Assembly (NCBI GenBank): GCA_035699705.1
Contig: DASSPI010000062.1
Location: 1 to 35,333, forward strand
Reading direction: 5' to 3'
DNA length: 35,333 bases
DNA from: CANKHA01 sp035699705
GTDB lineage: Bacteria; Pseudomonadota; Alphaproteobacteria; Rhizobiales; Xanthobacteraceae
Shown here: positions 23,826 to 31,205 of the stretch, piece after piece
Layout of the letters: every line of letters begins with the position of its first letter
How positions within the stretch are numbered: position 1 is the first letter of the stretch
Notes under the pieces: generated by a model
Databases searched by the model: none
Told to the model about the DNA's origin: nothing
The model's input: the letters and a program-made list of their open reading frames with translations, nothing else
Position numbers and translations under genes: made by a program

Positions 23826-24366
23826 GGCGCTCTGCCAGCAGATGCAGGTTGGCGTCACGGAAGCCGAGCGCTTCCAGCTCCTGCACGGTTGAAAGCACAT
23901 AGTCGCGGTTCGCGCCGGAATGGCCGTGGCCCTGCCGCACATGATGCAGCTGATCGTCGAGCGACATCCGTCCGGCATATTGCGGATGCCCGCGGTCCAC
24001 CACGTAGCAAAGCGCCTCCACCTGCCGTTGCGGATCTCCCAGGAGCCAGATCGCCCGCATGCTTTCGCGATAAACGTTGGTGACCTGCTCGCGCTCGCGC
24101 AGATAGGCCAGCGTCGCAGGGCGTTTGGATTTCGCGACCCGGTAGGCGATGCCGCGGCAGGTGCCGCCGCGGTCGAGCCCGAGCACCAGCCCCGGGCGTT
24201 CCGGTGTGCCGCGATGCCGGTAGGACAGCACGCAGAGCGCACGATGGGCGCCGATCACCCGCGCCGGCACCCGCTCGATGAAGTCAAAGCCCGGCCGCCA
24301 CATGAGCGAGCCATAGGCGAAGACCCAAAGGTCGCCCGCGGCATGATCCAGATTGCGTTGTTCCAT
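23791..24366 (-). CDS. Gamma-glutamylcyclotransferase (ChaC family)
   Basis: A 191-residue cytoplasmic protein with the substrate-loop motif VFAYGSLMWRPGFDF near the N-terminus, RVIGAHRALCVLSYRHRGTPERPGL-type spacing after it, and a catalytic glutamate region EREQVTNVYRE. These fit the ChaC branch, which degrades glutathione to 5-oxoproline and Cys-Gly. The C-terminal GHSGANRDYVLSTVQELEALG is also typical. The last 35 bp overlap the end of plsC in the opposite direction. Substrate specificity (glutathione only, or other gamma-glutamyl compounds) cannot be read from the sequence. Confidence 0.88.
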   Translation of the reverse strand: MEQRNLDHAAGDLWVFAYGSLMWRPGFDFIERVPARVIGAHRALCVLSYRHRGTPERPGLVLGLDRGGTCRGIAYRVAKSKRPATLAYLREREQVTNVYRESMRAIWLLGDPQRQVEALCYVVDRGHPQYAGRMSLDDQLHHVRQGHGHSGANRDYVLSTVQELEALGFRDANLHLLAERLKGAHETPPAP

Positions 24367-24493
24367 CGCGCGATCGTTACGGAGGCTTGTTGGCCGGCCT
24401 GACGGAAGCCAGCGACAGGCATTCGCCTAACAGGCACTATTAGCCAAGGCAACGCTCTGGACTTCTGGCTGCTTTCGCCGGAAAAGAGCCCTG

Positions 24494-25648
24494 ATGGCAA
24501 ACCCGAGATCGGGATTTTTGATGGACCGCCCCGTCCGCCTACGGCGCCGCCGGATCTGGCCGCTCTACGCCCCCTTTATCGGGCTGATCGTGCTTGCCGT
24601 TCTGTGGTCGGCGATGTGGTTCCGCGCCTCCAACGTGACGCAGGAGACGCTGCAAGGCTGGTTCGATCGGGAGGCCAGGGCGGGCCGCATCTATAGCTGC
24701 GGATCGCCGGAGATCGGCGGCTTCCCGTTCCGCATCGAGGTGCATTGCGCCCCGGCCGCGATGGAATGGCGCAGCACGCAGCCGACGGTCTTCGGACGGA
24801 CCGCGGGCCTGCTGGTCGCGGCGCAGGTCTATCAGCCCAGCCTGCTGATCAGCGAATTCGAGGGCCCGCTTACTTTGGCCGACAGCCTCGGCCGGCCGGC
24901 TTTCACCGCGAACTGGAAGCTTCTGCAAAGCAGCGTGCGCGGCGCGCCGGCGCTGCCCGAGCGCGTTTCCATTGCCATCGACCAGCCGACCTTCGAGCGC
25001 GTCACGCCGTCGGGCAACGAAAAGCTGTTCGAGGCCGCGCATGCGGAATTGCACGGCCGCATCGTCGAAGGCACCGCCGCCGGCAATCCGGTGATCGATC
25101 TGGTGCTGCGGTTGAACGGCGCCACGGCGCCGACGATCAACCCGCTCACAAGCAAGCCGTTCGACGCCGATATCACCTTCGTGCTGCGGGGATTGAAAGA
25201 TTTTTCGCCAAAACCCTGGCCGGATCGTTTCCGCGAAATGCATGCCGCCGGCGGGCGCATCGACATCACCCATGCGCGCGCGCAGCAGGGAGAGTCGATC
25301 GCACTGGCCACCGGCTCGCTGGCGCTCACCGACAATGGCCATCTCGACGGCCAGTTGCTCATCACCGTGGCGGGGCTGGATCGGCTGTTGCCGGCACTCG
25401 GGATGGACAAACTGGTGGCGCCCGGCGGCAAGATCGATCGCCTTGCCAGCTCGCTCGACCGCCTGTCGCCCGGTCTCGGCAATATCGCGCGCGAACATGC
25501 CGGAGCCGGCATCGCCGCCGGCATCGGATTGCTTGGCGAACAGACACAACTGGAAGGCCGGCGCGCGGTCGTGCTTCCGCTCCGGATCGACAACGGTTCG
25601 ATGTTCCTCGGCAATCTGCCGGTCGGAACGATCAATCCGTTGTTCTAA
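24494..25648 (+). CDS. DUF2125 domain-containing membrane-anchored protein
   Basis: The 384-residue protein has a basic N-terminus, one membrane anchor at about residues 21-42 and a long predicted beta-rich periplasmic part. The segment IGGFPFRIEVHC with the preceding CGSPE, and the closing IDNGSMFLGNLPVGTINPLF, are typical of the alphaproteobacterial DUF2125 family. Its function is unknown. The repeated short beta-strand pattern resembles AsmA/YhdP-like envelope proteins, which is only an impression. An in-frame ATG at 24521 is an alternative start. The 3' end overlaps the convergent tyrC gene by 17 bp. Confidence 0.85.
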   Translation: MANPRSGFLMDRPVRLRRRRIWPLYAPFIGLIVLAVLWSAMWFRASNVTQETLQGWFDREARAGRIYSCGSPEIGGFPFRIEVHCAPAAMEWRSTQPTVFGRTAGLLVAAQVYQPSLLISEFEGPLTLADSLGRPAFTANWKLLQSSVRGAPALPERVSIAIDQPTFERVTPSGNEKLFEAAHAELHGRIVEGTAAGNPVIDLVLRLNGATAPTINPLTSKPFDADITFVLRGLKDFSPKPWPDRFREMHAAGGRIDITHARAQQGESIALATGSLALTDNGHLDGQLLITVAGLDRLLPALGMDKLVAPGGKIDRLASSLDRLSPGLGNIAREHAGAGIAAGIGLLGEQTQLEGRRAVVLPLRIDNGSMFLGNLPVGTINPLF

Positions 25649-26591
25649 TTTTCTTCTCGGTCTCTTCCGTCAGATGCGGATGCGGCCGGCCGAAATCCGG
25701 CACCGGTGAATCCTGGCCGATCTCCACGATGCCCTTGCGGATCGCGCGGGTGCGCGTGAAGTGATCGAACAGCGCCTGACCGTCGCCGCTGCGCATGGCG
25801 CGGGTAAGCGCCGACAGGTCCTCGTTGAAGCGGCCGAGCATTTCCAGCACCGCGTCCTTGTTGGCGATGAAGATGTCGCGCCACATGGTCGGATCGGACG
25901 AGGCGATGCGGGTGAAGTCGCGGAAGCCGCCGGCGGAGAATTTCAGCACCTCCGAGCGCGTAACCTCCGAAAGCTCGTCGGCGGTGCCGACGATGGTATA
26001 GGCGATCAGATGCGGCAGATGGCTGGTAATGCCGAGCACCAGATCGTGGTGATCCGCCGGCATGGTCTCGACATTGGCCCCGAGCGCGCGCCAGAAGGCG
26101 GAGAGCCGGTCCACCGCGCCCGCGTCGGCATTCTCCGGCGGCGTCAAAATGCACCAGCGATTGACGAAGAGTTCGGCGAAACCGGCATCCGGACCGGAAT
26201 ATTCGGTGCCGGCCACCGGGTGGCCCGGAACGAAATGCACTCCCGCGGGCAGGTGCGGGGCCATGTCGCGCAGCACCGCACCCTTGACCGAGCCGACATC
26301 GGAGACGACGGCGCCGGGTTTCAGATGCGGCCCGATTTCCTTTGCCGCCGGCCCGCTCTGGCCGACGGGGATGCAGACGATCACCAGGTCGGCGCCTTTC
26401 ACCGCGGCGGCGTTGCTGTCCACCACCTCGTCGGCGATGCCGAGCTCTTGCACGCGCTGACGGGTTTGCGGCGTGCGCGCGGTGGCGACGATCGTCTTCA
26501 CGACGCCTTGCTCGCGCGCCGCCCGCGCGATGGAGGAACCGATCAACCCCATGCCGATCAGCGCGAGCCGGTTGAACAAAATCGCGCTCAC
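25632..26591 (-). CDS. tyrC: Prephenate/arogenate dehydrogenase family protein
   Basis: The 319-residue enzyme has an N-terminal Rossmann fold with GMGLIGSSIARA at residues 13-24, the substrate region GHPVAGTEYSGPD, and the helical C-terminal dehydrogenase domain containing GITSHLPHLIAY and GGFRDFTRIASSDPTMWRDI. It would oxidatively decarboxylate prephenate or arogenate toward tyrosine. The last gene of a minus-strand set with hisC, it overlaps the hisC stop by 4 nt (ATGA type), so the two are translationally coupled. Whether it prefers prephenate or arogenate, and NAD or NADP, is not visible. Confidence 0.93.
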   Translation of the reverse strand: MSAILFNRLALIGMGLIGSSIARAAREQGVVKTIVATARTPQTRQRVQELGIADEVVDSNAAAVKGADLVIVCIPVGQSGPAAKEIGPHLKPGAVVSDVGSVKGAVLRDMAPHLPAGVHFVPGHPVAGTEYSGPDAGFAELFVNRWCILTPPENADAGAVDRLSAFWRALGANVETMPADHHDLVLGITSHLPHLIAYTIVGTADELSEVTRSEVLKFSAGGFRDFTRIASSDPTMWRDIFIANKDAVLEMLGRFNEDLSALTRAMRSGDGQALFDHFTRTRAIRKGIVEIGQDSPVPDFGRPHPHLTEETEKKIRTTD

Positions 26592-27694
26592 GCTTTTTGC
26601 CCCATGAATTCCGCCAGCGCCGTCACCACCAGGCGGTTGGCTTCCTCGGTGCCGACGGTGAGCCGCAGCGCGTCAGGCAGGCCATAGCTGGAGACCTCGC
26701 GCAGGACCAGTCCGCGCTTGGTGAGAAAAGCGTCGGCCTCGCGTGACGTGCGCCCCTTGGTCTTGGGGAAATGGATCAGGATGAAATTGGCCACGCTCGG
26801 CGTCACTTCCAGCCCAAGCTTGCCGATCTCCTCCGTCAGCCACGGCAGCCAGCGCGCGTTATGCGCGCGCGAGGTTTCCAGATGCGCGGCGTCCTCGATG
26901 GATGCGATGCCCGCCCACATTGCCGGCGTGTTGACATTGAACGGCCCGCGGATGCGGTTGACCGCGTCCACCACATGCGCGGGACCGTACATCCAGCCGA
27001 GCCGCAGCGCGGCAAGCCCGTGGATCTTGGAGAAGGTCCGCGTCATCACGACGTTGTCGCTGGTGGCGACCAGCTCAATGCCAGATTCGTAATCGTTGCG
27101 GCGCACGTATTCGGCATAGGCGGCATCGAGCACCAGCAGCACATGCGGCGGCAGCGCGCGGTGCATGCGCTTGACCTCGTCGAAGGACATGTAAGTGCCG
27201 GTCGGATTATTCGGATTGGCCAGGAAAACGATGCGCGTCTTCTCGGTCACCTTGGCCAGGATCGAATCCGCGTCGGCGGTGTAATTCCTCTCCGCCGCCA
27301 CGACCGGCTTGCCGCCGGCGGCCAAGGTGAAGATCGGGTAGATGCGGAAACCGTGCGCGGTGTAAATCGCCTCATCGCCCGGCGCGAGATACGCCTGCGC
27401 CAGCAGGTTCAGGAGGTCGTCGGAGCCGGCACCGCAGACGATGCGCGCAGGGTCGAGCCCGAAGCTGCGCCCGATCGCCTCGCGCAATCTGCGCGCCGTG
27501 CCCTCCGGGTAATCGTGCAGATGCTCCGCCGCGCCGCGAAAGGCTTCGATCGCGCGCGGGCTCGGCCCGAGCGGCGTTTCGTTGGCGGACAACTTGAAAA
27601 CCCGCGCAGCCCCCGGCGCCGCGCTTTTACCGGGCACATAGGCCTCGATCGAAAGCACGCCGGGGCGCGGTTGCGGGCGCTGCAACGTGGACAT
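26588..27694 (-). CDS. hisC: Histidinol-phosphate aminotransferase
   Basis: The 368-residue class II PLP aminotransferase shows KLSANETPLGPSP at residues 34-46, the NPNNPTGTY segment at 160-168 and the PLP lysine K223 in TRTFSKIHGLAALRLGW. It would transaminate histidinol phosphate in histidine synthesis. Its place beside tyrC and chorismate mutase suggests it may also serve aromatic amino acid synthesis, a dual use known for HisC2-type enzymes. Composite element 3 sits in its upstream region, beginning 18 nt before its start. Confidence 0.93.
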   Translation of the reverse strand: MSTLQRPQPRPGVLSIEAYVPGKSAAPGAARVFKLSANETPLGPSPRAIEAFRGAAEHLHDYPEGTARRLREAIGRSFGLDPARIVCGAGSDDLLNLLAQAYLAPGDEAIYTAHGFRIYPIFTLAAGGKPVVAAERNYTADADSILAKVTEKTRIVFLANPNNPTGTYMSFDEVKRMHRALPPHVLLVLDAAYAEYVRRNDYESGIELVATSDNVVMTRTFSKIHGLAALRLGWMYGPAHVVDAVNRIRGPFNVNTPAMWAGIASIEDAAHLETSRAHNARWLPWLTEEIGKLGLEVTPSVANFILIHFPKTKGRTSREADAFLTKRGLVLREVSSYGLPDALRLTVGTEEANRLVVTALAEFMGQKA

Positions 27695-27711
27695 CGCGAA
27701 TTCTACCTTCT

Positions 27712-27810
27712 GTCATGCCCGCACAGGCGGGACATCCAGTATGCCGTGCCGTTTCCAGATTGACGGCGCGTCAGCCGGTTACTGGATCGCCCGCCTTCGC
27801 GGGCGATGAC
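27712..27810. repeat. Composite palindromic element, copy 3
   Basis: The left hairpin (27715-27735) is imperfect. ATCCAGT is at 27734-27740, a 40-nt centre follows and ACTGGAT is at 27781-27787. The right hairpin 27786-27807 has a perfect 9-bp stem ATCGCCCGC/GCGGGCGAT with loop CTTC. Two base-pair positions of the right stem differ from copies 1 and 2 in a compensatory way, so pairing is kept while sequence changes. It lies between the chorismate mutase stop and the hisC start. Confidence 0.85.
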
Positions 27811-27825
27811 ACTGAATGTTTACGA

Positions 27826-28689
27826 TCAGCGCCCGGTCTGGACAGGCCGGGTGCCGGCGGCCGGGAGGGTATAGCGGGTTGCGTGGCTTCCGACGAGGGC
27901 AGAGGAGCGGATCGAGGCGCCTGCGTTAACGACAGCCTCGGAGATCCTCTCAAAACTTGAGCCCTGCGGCACCGATACCAGCAGGGCCGCGCCGTCGAAG
28001 GCACTGTCCGGCACGGCGATCACGTCGGCCAGATGCGTTACCGCCTTGGCTGCCTTCGCCCCCCAGCCGGACACTCGCAGGCTCCAGACCGCGACCTCCG
28101 GCACCATGGCATCGGCCGCGACCCGGGAAATCACGAATACCGGCAGCGCGGCCGGATGGTTCTCGCGGTCGACGAAAGGCAGCCGCGCGATGATCTTCGG
28201 CGCGCTGTCGAATTCCAGCGCCGTCCACCAGGCGCCGCCGCCGCCCTGCGCGTTGACCAGGCCGAGATCGCCTCGCGATTCCGACACCGCGGCGACCACG
28301 CCGGCCGCACCCGTATGCGCGACGAAGGGCACGGTGAAGCCGAAGTGGAAGCGCGCGGAATCGCGCATGGCTGCCGGGTTGTCCGTCAGGTCGGCGTGAA
28401 TCGAGAAGGGCGCCTGTACATAGGTGAAAGTGGAAATGATGACCCGCCAGATGCTCTCGGCAGTTTCGAGCGGCAAGATCCCGTGGTGCCGGCCGACCAG
28501 CCGGCGCATCATCTCGGCCTCGCGGGCGGGCCGGAACGCGGAGCCGCTTTCCTGGGTCTGTTTCACGGCGATCAGGCGGTCGATGATCTCGCCCCGCTGC
28601 ATCAGCAGCCCGTGCATGGTCTCGTCTATCTGATCGATCTCGGCCCGCAGTGCGGCGAGGGAGAAGTCGGTGGGAGGCTTGTCCGGCAT
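27826..28689 (-). CDS. Chorismate mutase (AroQ type) with C-terminal extension
   Basis: From the ATG at 28689, with GGAAAACAGG upstream, the protein is 287 residues. The first 95 are a clear AroQ helical chorismate mutase: LRAEIDQIDETMHGLLMQRGEIIDRLIAVK, FRPAREAEMMRRL and ESIWRVIIS carry the expected Arg/Lys/Glu active-site positions. It would convert chorismate to prephenate for the TyrC and phenylalanine routes. The remaining 190 residues have no motif I can name. The stretch SRGDLGLVNAQ and the late LLVSVPQGSSFERISEAVVNAG weakly recall a degenerate prephenate dehydratase lobe and an ACT domain. An ATG at 28806 would add 39 residues with no supporting signal. Confidence 0.85.
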   Translation of the reverse strand: MPDKPPTDFSLAALRAEIDQIDETMHGLLMQRGEIIDRLIAVKQTQESGSAFRPAREAEMMRRLVGRHHGILPLETAESIWRVIISTFTYVQAPFSIHADLTDNPAAMRDSARFHFGFTVPFVAHTGAAGVVAAVSESRGDLGLVNAQGGGGAWWTALEFDSAPKIIARLPFVDRENHPAALPVFVISRVAADAMVPEVAVWSLRVSGWGAKAAKAVTHLADVIAVPDSAFDGAALLVSVPQGSSFERISEAVVNAGASIRSSALVGSHATRYTLPAAGTRPVQTGR

Positions 28690-28771
28690 TGTCGTGGCCT
28701 GTTTTCCGCAATCGGCCGTCCAGCCTCCGGGCGGCCTTTCTGATCGATGATTGAGAGCTTCCAAGACATGC

Positions 28772-28794
28772 ATGCCCGGCGCGTTGCCGGGCAT
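28772..28794. repeat. Short GCCCGGC hairpin upstream of the chorismate mutase gene
   Basis: A perfect 9-bp stem ATGCCCGGC/GCCGGGCAT with loop GCGTT, in the divergent gap between the chorismate mutase and metX genes. The stem matches the hairpin in the etfB-etfA gap. Confidence 0.6.
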
Positions 28795-28854
28795 AAGAGC
28801 AAGCATAACAGCATGGACAGGATAGGTTTTCGCAGTTACGAAATCAAAGAAAAC

Positions 28855-28884
28855 ATTGACACATTCGGCGGGCGATCCCTAGCT
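28855..28884 (+). promoter_or_regulatory. Candidate sigma-70 type promoter for metX
   Basis: TTGACA at 28856-28861 is a perfect -35 hexamer. CTAGCT at 28879-28884 lies 17 nt downstream and matches four of six positions of the CTATAT form used by rhizobial housekeeping promoters. A start near 28891 would give a leader of about 63 nt that is largely taken up by the hairpin at 28890-28930. Confidence 0.45.
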
Positions 28885-28889
28885 AAAGC

Positions 28890-28930
28890 CGCGCCGCGGG
28901 GCGTTCCACCCGGATAGCCCAGCCGGCGCG
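28890..28930 (+). promoter_or_regulatory. Structured leader of metX
   Basis: CGCGCCG (28890-28896) pairs with CGGCGCG (28924-28930), and GGGC (28899-28902) with GCCC (28917-28920) inside it. The fold ends 13 nt before the Shine-Dalgarno AGGAAGG at 28944-28950. Homoserine acyltransferase genes in this group are often controlled by SAM riboswitches, but I do not see the conserved core of SAM-II here. Function is unproven. Confidence 0.35.
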
Positions 28931-28953
28931 AAGCCGCTATTTCAGGAAGGTCG

Positions 28954-30150
28954 ATGGTCGACGCCCAGCTCAACCCGGCACGCAAGGCCGAGGCAAGTCC
29001 GCGCGAAGCGGATTTCCCTCGGGATTCACTTGTCGCGCGCTTCGGGCCCGACAAGCCTCTGAAGCTGGATGCCGGGGTCGAACTCTCGCCGTTCCAGATC
29101 GCCTACAAGACCTATGGCGCGCTCAATGCGCAGCGTTCGAACGCGGTGATGATCTGCCATGCGCTCACGGGCGATCAGCACGTCGCGTCCATCCATCCTG
29201 TCACCGGCAAGCCGGGCTGGTGGGAAACCATGGTCGGCCCGGGACGGCCGATCGACACCGAGCGCTATTTCGTCATCTGCGCGAACGTGATGGGCGCCTG
29301 CATGGGTACCAGCGGGCCGTCTTCCATCAATCCGGTCACCGGCGATCCCTGGGGTCTGGATTTTCCGGTCATCACCATCCGCGACATGGTGCGCGCGCAG
29401 GCGATGCTGCTCGACGCGATGGGCATCGAGACGCTGTTCGCGGTGGCGGGCGGCTCCATGGGCGGAATGCAGGTGCTGCAATGGGCGGCGAGCTACCCGC
29501 AACGGGTCTTCGCGGCGCTGCCGCTCGCCTGCGCCACGCGTCACTCGGCGCAGAACATCGCCTTCCACGAGGTCGGCCGCCAGGCCGTGATGGCCGATCC
29601 GGAATGGCGGCAGGGACGCTATCTTCTGGAAGGCACCAATCCGCGCCGCGGCCTGGCGGTGGCGCGCATGGGCGCGCATATCACCTATCTCTCGGACGCG
29701 GCCTTGCACCGCAAATTCGGCCGGCGGCTGCAGGATCGTTCCAATCCGACCTTCTCCTTCGATGCCGATTTCGAGGTGGAGTCCTATCTGCGCCATCAGG
29801 GCAGCTCTTTCGTCGAGCGATTCGATGCCAACAGCTATCTTTATCTGACGCGGGCGATGGATTATTTCGATCTCGCGGCGGATTACGGCGGCGTGCTGGC
29901 CAATGCTTTCAGAGGCGCCCAGACGCGCTTCTGCGTGGTCTCCTTCACCAGCGACTGGCTATTCCCAACCTCGGATTCGCGGGCGATCGTGCATGCGCTC
30001 AACGCCGGCGGGGCGCGCGTTTCCTTCGCCGAGATCACCACCGATAAAGGCCACGACGCATTTTTGCTGGACGAGCCGGAGCTGTTCGCGATCGTGCGCG
30101 GCTTCCTTGATTCCGCGGCCAAGGCGCGCGGATTGACGGCGAACGGTTGA
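28954..30150 (+). CDS. metX: Homoserine O-acetyltransferase
   Basis: The 398-residue alpha/beta hydrolase-fold enzyme would acylate homoserine, the entry step to methionine. The nucleophile is S168 in VAGGSMGGMQ. The other triad members fit D334 in FTSDWLFP and H367 in KGHDAFLL, and CHALTGDQHV with the later DPWGLDFP are typical of MetX. Acetyl or succinyl preference is not assured, since some annotated MetX proteins use succinyl-CoA. The ATG at 28954 has AGGAAGG with a 3-nt spacing. The metW gene follows after 3 nt, which is the usual metXW operon. Confidence 0.95.
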   Translation: MVDAQLNPARKAEASPREADFPRDSLVARFGPDKPLKLDAGVELSPFQIAYKTYGALNAQRSNAVMICHALTGDQHVASIHPVTGKPGWWETMVGPGRPIDTERYFVICANVMGACMGTSGPSSINPVTGDPWGLDFPVITIRDMVRAQAMLLDAMGIETLFAVAGGSMGGMQVLQWAASYPQRVFAALPLACATRHSAQNIAFHEVGRQAVMADPEWRQGRYLLEGTNPRRGLAVARMGAHITYLSDAALHRKFGRRLQDRSNPTFSFDADFEVESYLRHQGSSFVERFDANSYLYLTRAMDYFDLAADYGGVLANAFRGAQTRFCVVSFTSDWLFPTSDSRAIVHALNAGGARVSFAEITTDKGHDAFLLDEPELFAIVRGFLDSAAKARGLTANG

Positions 30151-30153
30151 CCC

Positions 30154-30816
30154 ATGCTCACCCGTTTGCAGCGCGACCTTGTCGAAGCCGATGCCGCCCG
30201 CTCGCCGGGCAGCAGCCGCGTCGATCTTTTGGTGGTGGCGCAGATGATCGATCCTGGCGCCAAGGTGCTGGACGTCGGCTGTGGTGACGGCGAGCTGTTG
30301 CGCCTGCTGGCCGAGACGCGCGGCGTCGACGGCCGCGGCATCGAGCTGTCACGCGAGGGCGTGAACGAAAGCGTGGCCAAGGGACTGGCGGTGGTGCAGG
30401 GCGACGCCGACACCGATCTTGCCGACTATCCGGACGATGCCTTCGATTACGTGATCCTGTCGCAGACGCTGCAGGCTACCCGCCATCCCCGCCAGGTGCT
30501 GGAGCACATGCTCCGCATCGGGCGCCACGCGGTGGTGTCGTTCCCGAATTTCGGCCATTGGCGCATCCGGCTGCAACTGATGTTCGGCGGTCACATGCCG
30601 CAAACCGACAACCTGCCCTATAGCTGGTACGACACGCCCAACATCCATTTCTGCACCATCAAGGACTTCCGGCAATTGTGCGAGCAGTCGGGTGCCAAAA
30701 TGGAAAGGGCGGTCGCCCTCAATGCTTGGGGCAAGCGGCTGCGCCTGAACGCTCCCTGGTGGTTCTGGAACCTGTTCGGAGAGCAGGCGGTGTTCCTGCT
30801 GAGCCGGAAGAGCTGA
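30154..30816 (+). CDS. metW: Methionine biosynthesis protein MetW
   Basis: The 220-residue protein has a class I methyltransferase fold with the SAM-binding motif VLDVGCGDGELLRLL and the family phrases FDYVILSQTLQATRHP and VVSFPNFGHWRIR. The C-terminus has NLPYSWYDTPNIHFCTIKDF. MetW is needed with MetX for homoserine acetylation in several bacteria, and it probably acts as a partner or activator rather than as a methyltransferase. It starts 3 nt after metX. Likely terminator-like hairpins lie just downstream at 30831-30896. Confidence 0.94.
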   Translation: MLTRLQRDLVEADAARSPGSSRVDLLVVAQMIDPGAKVLDVGCGDGELLRLLAETRGVDGRGIELSREGVNESVAKGLAVVQGDADTDLADYPDDAFDYVILSQTLQATRHPRQVLEHMLRIGRHAVVSFPNFGHWRIRLQLMFGGHMPQTDNLPYSWYDTPNIHFCTIKDFRQLCEQSGAKMERAVALNAWGKRLRLNAPWWFWNLFGEQAVFLLSRKS

Positions 30817-30830
30817 CGACCCCTCCTAAC

Positions 30831-30896
30831 CCGGAAGACCACGTCGCGCGCGCTGGACGCGCCTACCTGCTTGCGCGCTTGACGCGCCGGCTTCCG
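30831..30896 (+). terminator. GC-rich hairpin group after metW, possible terminator
   Basis: CGGAAG (30832-30837) pairs with CTTCCG (30891-30896). Between them are two similar small hairpins, GCGCG-CTGGA-CGCGC and GCGCG-CTTGA-CGCGC, in direct repeat. The tail after it is TCTGTCTT, a poor U-tract, so a Rho-independent terminator is possible but not clear. Confidence 0.35.
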
Positions 30897-31167
30897 TCTG
30901 TCTTATTGCACCGCAACAACACAGTATAGATCATATATAAGGACAAGGACTACCAAGTATAGCGTCGGACGGGGCACCTATCTGATAGAGTTGCCTTTAT
31001 GTCCGGTAGCTGACGGGAAATGTTAGGGCCACACCGTCGCAGGCCATCATCACGAAAATACTACATGACTGCCCAGATACGGTCATACTTTATTGGCCTT
31101 AGAGCCTGGGCTCGCGGTCTGATTACTAATGCTACCTGGGTTCTACGCTCACTATTGAGGGGACCAA
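30897..31167. other. Non-coding A+T-richer stretch upstream of the TIGR02594 gene
   Basis: This part of the 389-nt gap between metW and the hydrolase is visibly richer in A and T than the rest of the window, for example around 30920-30960 with CATATATAAGG. An open frame in phase with the hydrolase runs from 31020, but it has no good ribosome-binding site and its peptide would sit ahead of a normal signal sequence. I see no other gene, RNA gene or mobile-element end here. Confidence 0.5.
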
Positions 31168-31197
31168 ATCACATCGAGGGCGATCACATCGAGGGGA
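31168..31197 (+). repeat. 15-nt tandem duplication spanning the ribosome-binding site
   Basis: ATCACATCGAGGGCG at 31168-31182 is followed directly by ATCACATCGAGGGGA at 31183-31197. Each copy carries a GAGGG tract, and a third GAGGGGAC lies at 31157-31164. Only the last is well placed for the ATG at 31206. Confidence 0.8.
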
Positions 31198-31205
31198 CAA
31201 TCAAC

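Noticed and set aside
664..27810. The three composite repeats as a CRISPR or phage attachment system
   Set aside because: The copies are kilobases apart, have no regular spacer array and no cas or integrase genes nearby.
28862..28950. SAM-II riboswitch before metX
   Set aside because: GCTAAAG is present but the upstream conserved TGATTT-type core and pairing pattern are not, so I do not call it.
30897..31167. A tRNA or small RNA gene in the A+T-richer gap
   Set aside because: I find no cloverleaf, TTCGA-type T-loop or clear terminator within it.
31020..31205. Upstream extension of the hydrolase frame
   Set aside because: It has no ribosome-binding site, and the added 62 residues would precede an intact signal peptide.
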